A stretch of DNA of 64,000 bases from Psychrobacillus psychrotolerans (lineage in GTDB: Bacteria > Bacillota > Bacilli > Bacillales_A > Planococcaceae), in NCBI RefSeq assembly GCF_900115805.1, contig NZ_FOXU01000004.1, positions 186,001 to 250,000 of the forward strand, written 5' to 3'. The notes under the pieces were generated by a model. It ran no database searches. It saw only the letters and a program-made list of their open reading frames with translations, and had not been told where the DNA came from. A program made the position numbers and the translations under genes. Shown piece after piece: positions 45,190 to 53,601 of the stretch; positions within the stretch are counted from its first letter, which is position 1, and every line of letters begins with the position of its first letter.

Positions 45190-45280
45190 ATAGAAATATA
45201 AAGAATTGTATTCTCAGGAGAGGTACTGCTTGTCTATAAAATAAATTTGATTTTCTTATATTTAAATGGGAAGGTGAGAG

Positions 45281-45360
45281 ATAAAAGATAAAAGATAAAA
45301 GATAAAAGATAAAAGATAAAAGATAAAAGATAAAAGATAAAAGATAAAAGATAAAAGATA
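45281..45360 (+). repeat. Heptamer tandem repeat (ATAAAAG, about 11.4 copies)
   Basis: ATAAAAG repeats without error for 80 bases (11 full units plus ATA). A unit of 7 bases gives no frame shift every three copies, but no supported gene crosses it. The purity suggests recent expansion and probable length variation between strains. Confidence 0.97.
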
Positions 45361-45373
45361 TGTAATATATGCT

Positions 45374-45495
45374 GTTGATTTCCGTTACGGTCGGACGCTT
45401 TCCGCGGGCACGGCTTCAATCTCCTCGTCACTACGTTCCTGCGGGGCTTTCAGCTCGCGCTGTGCCGCTGGAGTCGCCGACTTCACTTCAATCAA
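45374..45495 (+). repeat. GC-rich interspersed repeat type A, copy 1 of the tandem pair
   Basis: A 122-base GC-rich block starts GTTGATTTCCGTTACGG and ends CTTCACTTCAATCAA, near-identical to 45824-45944 and inverted relative to 38126-38249. It has internal partial dyads (GCGGGG/CCCGC) but no gene. Confidence 0.93.
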
Positions 45496-45610
45496 TAAAG
45501 TGAGTGGTATCAGATAAAGAGATTTGTCAGAGTAATTTAGAGGATAAAGATTCTATGACAGGTGTAGCTTTTCATTGATTTCAATTTATAAGGAAATAGA
45601 ACAGATGCAG

Positions 45611-45737
45611 CTGATTTCCGTTTCAGCTGGATGCTTTTCGCGGGTGAGCGATGAGCTATCACCGTCGCTAGCGCGCACTGTGATAGCTCATCTGTCTTAC
45701 TCATCCCGCCGAAGTCACCAACTTGCACTCCAATCAA
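45611..45737 (+). repeat. GC-rich repeat type B, copy 1
   Basis: This 127-base block starts CTGATTTCCGTTTCAGCTGG and ends CACTCCAATCAA. It shares its ends (TGATTTCCG, CAATCAATAAAG) with type A but has a different core (CGCGGGTGAGCGATGAGCTA, GTCGCTAGCGCGC), so it is a diverged subfamily. An internal dyad TGAGCTATCAC/GTGATAGCTCA spans its middle. Confidence 0.85.
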
Positions 45738-45823
45738 TAAAGTGAGTGCATCTCGATTTGGTGTTTGGATAGAGCTTATCGCTTAAATAATAAAATATTA
45801 AACTCAGTAATAGAATAGATGCA

Positions 45824-45944
45824 GTTGATTTCCGTGCAGTCGGACGCTTTCCGCGGGCACGGCTTCAATCTCCTCGTCACTACGTTCCTGCGGGGCTTTC
45901 AGCTCGTGCTGTCCCGCTGGAGTCGCCGACTTCACTTCAATCAA
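45824..45944 (+). repeat. GC-rich interspersed repeat type A, copy 2 of the tandem pair
   Basis: It is a 121-base near-identical copy of 45374-45495 with a one-base deletion near its start and a few substitutions. Confidence 0.93.
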
Positions 45945-46059
45945 TAAAGTGAGTGGTATCAGATAAAGAGATTTGTCAGAGTAATTTAGAGGATAAAGAT
46001 TCTATGACAGGTGTAGCTTTTCATTGATTTCAATTTATAAGGAAATAGAATAGATGCTA

Positions 46060-46188
46060 CTGATTTCCGTTTCAGCTGGACGCTTTTCGCGGGGTGAGCG
46101 ATGAGCTATCACCGTCGCTAGCGCGTCGCTGTGATATCTCATCTGTCTCACTCATCCCGCCGAAGTCGCCAGCTTGCACTCCAATCAA
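46060..46188 (+). repeat. GC-rich repeat type B, copy 2
   Basis: It is a 129-base copy of the block at 45611-45737 with scattered substitutions and two small insertions. Confidence 0.85.
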
Positions 46189-46460
46189 TAAAGTAGTGCA
46201 TCTCGATTTGGTATTTGGATACAGCTCATCTATCTCACTCATGCCACACTCCAAACAATAAGATTCTATGTTTGGATAGATATGAACGGTAATTTGTATA
46301 ATTCTTTATTCCACTAACTGAATGAGATAGGGTAATTAAAGATGTTGCAGGTTTGACCGATACTTTGTGAGAATGCATTATGTTCCCTTGTATAATATTC
46401 GGATATTCTTTTCTAGTAAATTCGAGATATATTACATTTTAATGACAGAATGTCGAGAAT

Positions 46461-46477
46461 TGTAATAATATTGTTAT
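46461..46477 (+). promoter_or_regulatory. WalR (YycF)-like box upstream of the amidase operon
   Basis: TGTAAT (46461-46466), N5 and TGTTAT (46472-46477) match the WalR consensus exactly. A weaker third hexamer TGAGTA follows at the same 11-base spacing. The block is strikingly like that at 420-447. A -10-like TATAAA occurs about 25 bases downstream. Confidence 0.65.
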
Positions 46478-46619
46478 ACAAATGAGTAATTTTAGCTTAT
46501 GCTATAAAACTTGTTTATATGTTAAATTTATAGTACATAGGTTTTAAATTCATTAATTGGATTGTTTTATGAGATACTGTGTTCTATTATGTAGAAAATA
46601 AACGTTCTAGGAGGAACAA

Positions 46620-49178
46620 ATGAAAAAAGTAATAGCATCATCTGTATTAGCAACTTCTGTCCTTTTGCCACTTAACCTTCTTGCTAGTGAAGCACCGTCC
46701 GTATACGCAGCCTCGAATTCTTCGATAATAATAGAAGATATTCAACAATTGATAGGTAACAAAGCATTAGTTACTGAAAATAATGTCAATATTAGATCAG
46801 GTGCGGGTACTGAGTTCAATAAAATATCACAAACTAGCGCAGGTCAGTCGGTTTCTGTACTTGCCAATGAGAAAAATAGTAAAGGGGAAATTTGGTATAA
46901 AGTTTCCTTTAATTCGACTGAAGGTTGGATTATTAGTGACTATTTAAAAGTAGCCACAACTGCTGTTAAAGCGTCTGCTACAAAATCTGGGGATTCCTAT
47001 GTTGGAACAACACAGAAAATAGGGAAAAATGCCACTAATATGAGAAGTGGAGCAACAACTTCTTATAAAGTAGTGAAGACTATTCCTGCAGGAACTTCAT
47101 TAAAAATTATCGGTGCTTTTACGAATGCTCAAAATGAGATTTGGTTTAACGTAGAATATAGCGGTAAAAAAGGCTGGGTTAGCTCGGACTTATTCGTCTT
47201 GAATGGGACTGCGGGAGAAACAGCTACAGTGATGACAGTTATCAATTCATCAACTGTTCATAAAGGTGCTACGAAAAACTATGCGACAGTTTTCACAGCT
47301 AAAGCTGGATCAACCCTTACCGTTCACCAAGAGTTTACTAATGCTTATAACGAGAAATGGGTTCAAGTTACATATGCCACTGGGAAAAAAGGTTGGATTC
47401 TTGCATCTGCCTTTATAAATAACTCCATTGCAAATAAAGTCGTGAGTAAAACATCGACAGTACATTCTGGTGCTACAAAAAGTTATAAAACTGTAGCAAC
47501 TATTAATAAAGGTGTAAAACTAGCAATCCATCAAGAGTTTACGAATGCTGCAAAAGAAAAATGGTATCAAGTAACTTATGCAGTGGGTAAAAAAGGTTGG
47601 ATGTCTGCTGAATCATTTGACAGTGTTTCTACAGTACCCGAACATCCATCAACTGAAACACCATCTCCAAATGGAGATATAGTTACGGAAGAAAATAACT
47701 TGAAGGTTTCTGTTTCTGTAGCAAATATGCGTTCAGGTCCAGGAACGACATATGATGTTGTAACACAATCAAAACTTAATGACCAATATGTTTCTTCTCA
47801 ATATGCAACTGATGCAAGTAAAGAAAAATGGTATAAAGTAGTTTCAGGTAGTGGAGATGCTTGGTTACATCAATCTGTTGTAACTATTGTAGATAAAGGG
47901 AACGATACTCCAGTTGTCACTCCAGGGAATGGAGAAACAGGTACAATTCAACGATCTAATGCTTTAATGTATGCAGATAGCAGCTATAATTCTGCTGTTT
48001 TAGTAGGAGTAGCAAAAAATACGAAGTATACCGTAGTGAGCAAACTAGTTTCGACGGATGGTACTACTTGGTTAAATATTCAAGCGAATGGAAAGCAAGG
48101 TTGGATTCCTGACTTCGAAATAAGTACAAACCTTCCAACTAAGTACGGGACAAAGACTTCTACAGTGTATAACGGAGCAAGTGCAACCGCGAAGAAAGTA
48201 GATACAATTTATTTAAGTTCACCTGTACGAATACTACGTACGCTTAACGGGTGGGTAAATATCGAAACACCAGCTGAAAAACGTGGTTGGATTCAAGCAT
48301 CTGTTCTTTCAGATGCAGCACCAGTTTCAGCAATTTCATTGACTAATGGGAGAACAGAAGTAAGAAATGGTCAAAACTATATGGTTTGGTCTAAACCTAA
48401 GAAATTTGACATTACTTACTCAGTACCATCCACAAATGTACTGCGAGTTTATGGTAATTTAACAAGTATCAACGAGATTAAATCGAATGTAGTTGGCGTG
48501 AAGAGCATGAAAGTGGAGAAGGTTTCAGGAGGCACATCTGTATTATTAATCACTTTCGATCCTAAATACTCCTATACAATTAGAGATTATAATAACGAAC
48601 TAACAATCAAAGTAGTACCGAAAGGTTTAGTAGGTAAGAAAATAATTATCGATGCAGGACATGGTGCTTCTGATCCTGGTGCAATAGGTAAAAAAGGAAC
48701 GAAAGAGAAAGATGTGAATCTGGCAACTGCTCAATTCCTTAAAGCTGAGTTAGAGGCTGCTGGAGCTACTGTGAAGCTTACTAGAAGTACAGATGTATTC
48801 TTAGAGCTTTCACAGCGTACGGGTATCTCAAATGCTTCTGACTATGATGCATTTATAAGTATCCATGCAGATTCATTTAATTCTACTTCGAAAGGGACTA
48901 CAACGTTCTATAATTCGTCAGTGAGTTTTAATGGTCCTAGAAGTTTGACACTTGCGAAGAGTATTCAATCCGATTTAGTAAAATCTATTGGAACTTATAA
49001 TCGTGGAGTGAAACAGGAAAATTTCTATGTGAATCGTATGAATGAGATTCCATCTGTTTTAGTCGAATTAGCATTCCTTTCAAATCCTACGGAAGAAGCA
49101 CAATTGGCTACTACGGCCTTCCGTAAAAAAGCTGCAACTGGAATTCGTAAAGGGTTAGAAAACTATTTCAATCAGTAA
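46620..49178 (+). CDS. Secreted N-acetylmuramoyl-L-alanine amidase (LytC-like) with multiple SH3b domains
   Basis: The 852-residue autolysin has a signal peptide (to about residue 31, VYA-AS), about seven bacterial SH3 repeats (from about 45 to 565; recurring NIRSGAGTEF, NMRSGATTSY, TVHKGATKNY and GWI-type ends), an AMIN-like domain (about 570-675) and a C-terminal Amidase_3 domain (about 678-852). The latter has zinc ligands in IIDAGHGASDPG, KEKDVNL and SIHADSF and the catalytic Glu in VELAFLSNP. It cleaves the MurNAc-L-Ala bond. The downstream LytB-like gene mirrors B. subtilis lytABC, although LytC there uses other wall-binding repeats. AGGAGG precedes ATG 46620. Confidence 0.94.
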   Translation: MKKVIASSVLATSVLLPLNLLASEAPSVYAASNSSIIIEDIQQLIGNKALVTENNVNIRSGAGTEFNKISQTSAGQSVSVLANEKNSKGEIWYKVSFNSTEGWIISDYLKVATTAVKASATKSGDSYVGTTQKIGKNATNMRSGATTSYKVVKTIPAGTSLKIIGAFTNAQNEIWFNVEYSGKKGWVSSDLFVLNGTAGETATVMTVINSSTVHKGATKNYATVFTAKAGSTLTVHQEFTNAYNEKWVQVTYATGKKGWILASAFINNSIANKVVSKTSTVHSGATKSYKTVATINKGVKLAIHQEFTNAAKEKWYQVTYAVGKKGWMSAESFDSVSTVPEHPSTETPSPNGDIVTEENNLKVSVSVANMRSGPGTTYDVVTQSKLNDQYVSSQYATDASKEKWYKVVSGSGDAWLHQSVVTIVDKGNDTPVVTPGNGETGTIQRSNALMYADSSYNSAVLVGVAKNTKYTVVSKLVSTDGTTWLNIQANGKQGWIPDFEISTNLPTKYGTKTSTVYNGASATAKKVDTIYLSSPVRILRTLNGWVNIETPAEKRGWIQASVLSDAAPVSAISLTNGRTEVRNGQNYMVWSKPKKFDITYSVPSTNVLRVYGNLTSINEIKSNVVGVKSMKVEKVSGGTSVLLITFDPKYSYTIRDYNNELTIKVVPKGLVGKKIIIDAGHGASDPGAIGKKGTKEKDVNLATAQFLKAELEAAGATVKLTRSTDVFLELSQRTGISNASDYDAFISIHADSFNSTSKGTTTFYNSSVSFNGPRSLTLAKSIQSDLVKSIGTYNRGVKQENFYVNRMNEIPSVLVELAFLSNPTEEAQLATTAFRKKAATGIRKGLENYFNQ

Positions 49179-49196
49179 TGGAAGGAAGATAAACGT

Positions 49197-49892
49197 ATGA
49201 AAAAGAAATTATTAGCAACAGTTGGTACTGTATTAGGGTTGAGTTTGTTATTAACTATTAATGCACCGACATCAACGAAGGCAGATTCAAATCTACTTTT
49301 GGCATCAGTTGAATGGGTACAAGCACAGTTAAATCCTTTGCAAACAAAAGTAGCATCATTAGAAAAACAAGTTGCACAACAAGATGCGACTATCAAACAA
49401 TTACAAAAAGCAGTAGCGGATGGTGGTACAGTTGTAGTTCCACCAGTCACAACTAATCCTCCTACTGGAACACCTGCTGTAATTTATACTACGACAAGTG
49501 CAAAAGTACATTCTGGAGCAACAAGAAGTTACAAAGTAATTTCCACAATTGTAGCCAACAAAGGTTTGACTGTTATTGGTGAGCATAAAGGTGCAGATGG
49601 AATTTGGTATAATGTAGAAATTTCAGCAACTGTAAAAGGTTGGATTTTCTCTGGTGATGTATCTACGACCAAACCAGGAAACTTCGTACCATCAAAAGTA
49701 ATAACAAAAGAAGCTACAAATGTACGTAAAGGGGCAACTACTAATTACACATCACTTGAAACAGTTGCAAAAGGCTCCACATTAACTTATTTAGGGTCAT
49801 TCAAAAATGCGAATGGTGAAACTTGGTATAATGTTCAAACTCCTAAAGGCAACAAAGGTTGGGTGCTAAGTACGCTGACTGAGGTGAAATAA
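49197..49892 (+). CDS. Secreted protein with coiled-coil and two SH3b domains
   Basis: The 231-residue protein has a signal peptide (to about residue 29), a helical, probably coiled-coil segment (about 33-75; LNPLQTKVASLEKQVAQQ), a Pro/Thr linker and two SH3b domains (about 97-160 and 168-231; AKVHSGATRSYKVIS, NVRKGATTNYTSLE). Those domains are closely related to the SH3b repeats of the amidase upstream, so it may bind the same wall sites or help place the enzyme. It has no catalytic domain. It lies 18 bases after the amidase and directly before the LytB-like gene. Confidence 0.87.
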   Translation: MKKKLLATVGTVLGLSLLLTINAPTSTKADSNLLLASVEWVQAQLNPLQTKVASLEKQVAQQDATIKQLQKAVADGGTVVVPPVTTNPPTGTPAVIYTTTSAKVHSGATRSYKVISTIVANKGLTVIGEHKGADGIWYNVEISATVKGWIFSGDVSTTKPGNFVPSKVITKEATNVRKGATTNYTSLETVAKGSTLTYLGSFKNANGETWYNVQTPKGNKGWVLSTLTEVK

Positions 49893-51422
49893 TTGAAGAA
49901 AAAAGTAATAGCCATTTTATCAGTAGCAGCACTTAGCTTAGTTTCAACAAATAGTGCATTTGCATATAAGCAAGAAAGCTATTCCAAGCAAATACAAGTA
50001 GAAGTACACAATGCTTCCTCGACTTCTCTTAATTTATCAGGAGTGTATAAGCTTCAAAACCTAACAACTAACGAAATGTTCTATGCTTTGCCTAATACAC
50101 CGGTAACATTTTCTCAAGTGAATGGGGAAGTTTCCATTTATCAAACAGGGGCATCTATGTTTTCGTCAAAGGGGTATGCTTTACATGCATTATCTGGCAA
50201 CGAAAAGATAGTAGTATTTAATAAAAATGTAGATGGCAAAAAAGGTGCAACAACTGACTATGAAACAGTAAAATCATATAAAGCTTTCCAAGGTGCAAAC
50301 TATGTGAATGAATTTACAAATGGTAACGGAGAAACCTGGTACTCTATTACGGATGAGCAAGGTATTTCATCGTGGATTCCCGCTAGTAGTGCGAGAGTTG
50401 CTGAAGTTTCCTCATTACCAATTGGGAAAGCACCAGATGGCAGAGAATATCGTGGAAGTTTTAATGTTGTTAAATCAGGGGCGACAGTTCAAATCGTTAA
50501 CCGATTAGATTTAGAAAATTATTTAAAAGGTGTAATTCCAAATGAATCACCAGCTTCTTGGCATATCGAGGCTTTAAAAGCTCAGACGGTTGCAGCAAGA
50601 AGCTATACATTGAGTAAAGCTGGTATTCTAAGTAGTACTACGAAAGACCAAATGTATAAAGGGTATTCATCTGAACACAAAAATTCAAATGCTGCAGTAG
50701 AGGCAACAAACGGTTTGGTGTTAAAAGCTAATGGCAAACTAGTTCAAGCTTACTATTATTCTACTAGTGGAGGAAGAACAGCAAACATTGGGGAAGTATG
50801 GAATAGTGCACAGGTTTCACACTTTGTTTCTGTAGACGATTCCATTGAGGTATCACCATATAAAAATTGGTCAGTGAGTATTCCAGTATCAAATATATTA
50901 AAAAAATTCGGATTTGCCTCAACTGATACTTTGTTAGACATTAAGCTGACAAAAGGTGGATCTAACGGTGAAGTTACTGCTGTAACTGCTGTGACATCAA
51001 CCGGTCAGAAAACAATTACTGGCAATGAAACTGTTATGAGAAATGTATTTTTAGATGCCAACAATGCATCATTAAAATCTAGCTGGTTCGATATATCATT
51101 CACGAAACCAACAGGCGGAACTGACCTTGCTATTCAAGGTGCTAAAAGTTCCTCAGAGGTGACATCACTTAAGGGAATGTCTGTTCAAACAGCAAATGGT
51201 CCAGTGACGATTCCTGATGGTTCTGTGAAAGTCCAAACGAATGAAGGCATCATCTCCACAACAGGCGTGACAGGTGTCCAAACAGTAACTGTAAACGGTA
51301 AAGGCTATGGTCACCGAATCGGTATGAGTCAATACGGTGCCAAAGCACGTGCCGAAGCAGGTTGGACATATGATCGTATTCTAAAACATTATTACCAGGG
51401 CACAACAATTGAAAAGTACTAA
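49893..51422 (+). CDS. SpoIID/LytB-domain protein, amidase enhancer-like
   Basis: The 509-residue protein has a signal peptide (to about residue 24), an SH3b-like region (about 110-165) and a SpoIID/LytB domain (about 175-505). Family marks are EYRGSF, NRLDLENYLKGVIPNESP, ALKAQTVAARSYTL, AYYYSTSGGRT and GYGHRIGMSQYGAKARAEAG. SpoIID is a lytic transglycosylase and LytB modifies the amidase LytC; gene order here favours the LytB role. The start is TTG 49893, directly after the upstream TAA and 7 bases after GAGGTGA. Confidence 0.92.
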   Translation: MKKKVIAILSVAALSLVSTNSAFAYKQESYSKQIQVEVHNASSTSLNLSGVYKLQNLTTNEMFYALPNTPVTFSQVNGEVSIYQTGASMFSSKGYALHALSGNEKIVVFNKNVDGKKGATTDYETVKSYKAFQGANYVNEFTNGNGETWYSITDEQGISSWIPASSARVAEVSSLPIGKAPDGREYRGSFNVVKSGATVQIVNRLDLENYLKGVIPNESPASWHIEALKAQTVAARSYTLSKAGILSSTTKDQMYKGYSSEHKNSNAAVEATNGLVLKANGKLVQAYYYSTSGGRTANIGEVWNSAQVSHFVSVDDSIEVSPYKNWSVSIPVSNILKKFGFASTDTLLDIKLTKGGSNGEVTAVTAVTSTGQKTITGNETVMRNVFLDANNASLKSSWFDISFTKPTGGTDLAIQGAKSSSEVTSLKGMSVQTANGPVTIPDGSVKVQTNEGIISTTGVTGVQTVTVNGKGYGHRIGMSQYGAKARAEAGWTYDRILKHYYQGTTIEKY

Positions 51423-51426
51423 TTAA

Positions 51427-51456
51427 AAAGGCAGTCCAGAATTTATAATCTGGGCT
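51427..51456 (+). terminator. Probable terminator of the amidase operon
   Basis: AAAGGCAGTCCAGA pairs with TCTGGGCTGCCTTT around ATTTATAA with one T-G pair. The T tract is short. Confidence 0.75.
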
Positions 51457-51496
51457 GCCTTTAATCTATCTTAAGAGAATAATAAAATCTCTTCTA

Positions 51497-51622
51497 TGAA
51501 TGAGTCTCCGTCTAGACTCTAGCCCCTTGAATCACTATAGCCTAGCAAGTAAAGACAAAAAACACCTTTATTCCTATTCTTTCAGCGCTCGTCGGGGCAA
51601 TTATAGGCGCTTACGCTTTTTT
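51497..51622 (-). repeat. Probable degenerate interspersed Bacillales repeat
   Basis: Read on the minus strand the gap between the convergent LytB-like and CAP genes contains AAAAAAGCGTAAGCGCCT, then GCCCCGACGAGCGCTGA, later GGGGCTAGAGTCTAGACGG. The first two blocks resemble a repeat (AAAAGCGGAAGCGCC...CCCCGAC) that I recall from intergenic regions of many Bacillus genomes. Only one copy is in this window, so the call rests on memory of the motif. Confidence 0.4.
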
Positions 51623-51625
51623 CCA

Positions 51626-52795
51626 TTAAGGTCTTATAAAGTTTTCGGTATAGTAGGGAATAGATCCATATGTCCAATCTGCAAAGTAAACACCTACTCC
51701 TAATTGAGAGTAAGAGGTACTAATGATATTTTTACGATGACCTATAGAATTCATCAGCGCTTCATGTGCAAAGTAAGGACTTGTATAACCCATTGCAATA
51801 TTTTCACCAGCATTTCTAAATGCGATTCCGCTATCGGCTAGACGATCAAATGGTGATTTTCCTTTCAAATTATCATGATTAAAATAATCATTTAATCCCA
51901 TATCCACGCTATGAGTTCGTGCAACACTCGCAACCTTCGATGAGCTTTGTAAAACTGCAACTCCCTGTGCTTTACGCTCAGCGTTTGTCAATTCGAATAA
52001 CAGTGTCTCATAACCTCTTTCTAGTGTAGTAGACTTTTTAGGATAGAGATTAGGATTCTTATCTATCAATTGATGGTCTATTAAATAGATAGCAGAAATT
52101 TTGTTGTCACTATGCACATCTATGAAAAAGTTTGCTTCATATTTTGGCAAATTATACGTAATTATTTCAATTGGATATGTATTTCCAGTAGTTTCATAGG
52201 TAGTACCCAGTTTACTTTCTAGCTGTGCAATTGTGTTCGATATTGAAACACCATTAAAACTGTAATTCTTATCTTTCGTATAAACGGATGCAACTTTATT
52301 GTTTAAATAACTAATTGCATAGAAGCTATTATAATTATTATGATAAATCGATGTGGAAGCACCAAATTCGTTTATAACTGCTTTTTGTTGTGCGCCTAGT
52401 TTTGCTGCTGTAGTCGTTTTTCTATCTCCAATGGAAATAGAAGTGGAAGCTGTTTTCACACATTTTAGTTGACTAAGTTTACTTTTAGAAGGTGTTTGAT
52501 ACACAATATCGGCATTATCTCGAATGACTAATCCGCCACCAAGATGATAGTATGTAGATTTATTTGCGTATATTCTGTAGTTTTCTCCCGGTTTAACAGT
52601 TCTAGAAAATTCGAACTTTCCGTTTACATTTTTATAAATAGTTGTTGGTTTTTGTATCAAGACTCGGCCGATTTGACCAGGTTTTAGTTGAACACCATCC
52701 CAGTATACGATGGAAGGACAATCTGCTGCTTGAGAGATTGCTGGAACTGAGACTAAAGTGAACAATAACATTATGATAATAGCAATTTTTTTCAT
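51626..52795 (-). CDS. Secreted WDG-domain plus CAP-domain protein
   Basis: The 389-residue protein has a signal peptide (to about residue 23), one WDG domain (about 25-112; IVYWDGVQLKPGQIGRVLI, ENYRIY, YHLGGGLVI, YQTPSKSKLSQL), a CAP-associated N-terminal-type domain (about 118-250) and a YkwD-like CAP/SCP domain (about 265-389; TNAERKAQGVAVLQ, HSVDMGLNDYFNHDN, GENIAMGY, MNSIGHRKNI). The biochemical role of bacterial CAP proteins is unsettled. It lies 30 bases downstream of yvyE and is probably co-transcribed with it. TGAGGAG precedes ATG 52795. Confidence 0.9.
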   Translation of the reverse strand: MKKIAIIIMLLFTLVSVPAISQAADCPSIVYWDGVQLKPGQIGRVLIQKPTTIYKNVNGKFEFSRTVKPGENYRIYANKSTYYHLGGGLVIRDNADIVYQTPSKSKLSQLKCVKTASTSISIGDRKTTTAAKLGAQQKAVINEFGASTSIYHNNYNSFYAISYLNNKVASVYTKDKNYSFNGVSISNTIAQLESKLGTTYETTGNTYPIEIITYNLPKYEANFFIDVHSDNKISAIYLIDHQLIDKNPNLYPKKSTTLERGYETLLFELTNAERKAQGVAVLQSSSKVASVARTHSVDMGLNDYFNHDNLKGKSPFDRLADSGIAFRNAGENIAMGYTSPYFAHEALMNSIGHRKNIISTSYSQLGVGVYFADWTYGSIPYYTENFIRP

Positions 52796-52825
52796 AGATT
52801 CATCTCCTCATAATAAAAGTATAAA

Positions 52826-53461
52826 TCAATTTACCGTAAATTCCAAAAACTCTTTTTCGACAAGTTCGACTTTTGCCTGTCCATTAGTCATTTCAGCCAT
52901 CCAGTTAATAAAGGTCTCTTCTTCATCTGCTTTTGTAAATACCATTACTTCGACAAGCTCCACATAGTTAATCTCTTTTAAAGGATAGTCCGAGTTGCGA
53001 ACTTCATTTTCCACTTTTCCTAGCCATGTGTAGTCTATAGAGATCTTCATCAGATGATGCAGCTTTCGTTCCACCACTTTTGCGGCGTCAATTCCTTCTG
53101 TAGTAGCTTTCCCGTAAGCTCTGATAAGTCCGCCACCACCGAGCTTAATACCCCCAAAGTAACGAGTGACGACAACAACTGTATCCTGTAGACCTTGTTT
53201 CTTCAATACTTCGAGCATTGGGACTCCTGCAGTTCCACTTGGTTCCCCATCATCATTGGCTTTTTGTATATTGTCATGCTCGCCAATAATGTATGCGGAG
53301 CAGTTATGATTAGCACTTTTATGCTTTTCTTTGATATTATTAATAAAATTTTGCGCTTGTTGTTCAGTTTCAGCCCGGCTCACATACGTTAGAAAACGTG
53401 ATTTTTGAATGATTATTTCGCTCTCGCCATAGCCTTGGATAGTATGGTAATCTTTTCTCAT
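52826..53461 (-). CDS. yvyE: YigZ/IMPACT family protein YvyE
   Basis: The 211-residue cytoplasmic protein has the UPF0029/Impact N-terminal domain (SRFLTYVSRAETEQQAQNFI, HNCSAYIIG, DGEPSGTAGVPML, VVVTRYFGGIKLGGGGLIRA) and a ferredoxin-like C-terminal domain. Human IMPACT and yeast YIH1 regulate translation control kinases; the bacterial role is unknown. It is divergent from degS, exactly as in B. subtilis. AGGAGGGG precedes ATG 53461. Confidence 0.95.
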   Translation of the reverse strand: MRKDYHTIQGYGESEIIIQKSRFLTYVSRAETEQQAQNFINNIKEKHKSANHNCSAYIIGEHDNIQKANDDGEPSGTAGVPMLEVLKKQGLQDTVVVVTRYFGGIKLGGGGLIRAYGKATTEGIDAAKVVERKLHHLMKISIDYTWLGKVENEVRNSDYPLKEINYVELVEVMVFTKADEEETFINWMAEMTNGQAKVELVEKEFLEFTVN

Positions 53462-53601
53462 AGATATATTTCCCCTCCTGATTCTATTGAAACATAGTTG
53501 TAAAGTAATTTTAATTTATTTTTAGTCACTTAGTGCTATAATAGGACATGTCATCATTTGTGAATGAGGACTCATTTGGGCGCATAAAGGAGAAAAAACA
53601 G

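Larger units (their letters stand above)
45374..46231 (+). repeat. Tandem duplication of a ~450-bp composite repeat unit (A + spacer + B)
   Basis: Positions 45374-45823 recur at 45824-46231 with a constant offset of 450 falling to 449. Each unit holds a type A block, an AT-rich spacer identical over more than 100 bases (GTGAGTGGTATCAGATAAAG onward), and a different type B block. The second copy ends early. No gene is supported within the whole 45190-46619 gap, and every frame here is repeat-derived. Confidence 0.9.

Noticed and set aside
45234-45431. Frame encoding a repeated FYLLSFI peptide
   Set aside because: It is a product of the heptamer tandem repeat and lacks initiation signals.
45537-46254. 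Minus-strand frames in the 45.5-46.3 kb gap
   Set aside because: They recur in both copies of the duplicated repeat unit and reflect repeat sequence, not genes.
51500-51703. 67-codon plus-strand frame
   Set aside because: It lies in the degenerate repeat and runs antisense into the CAP gene.
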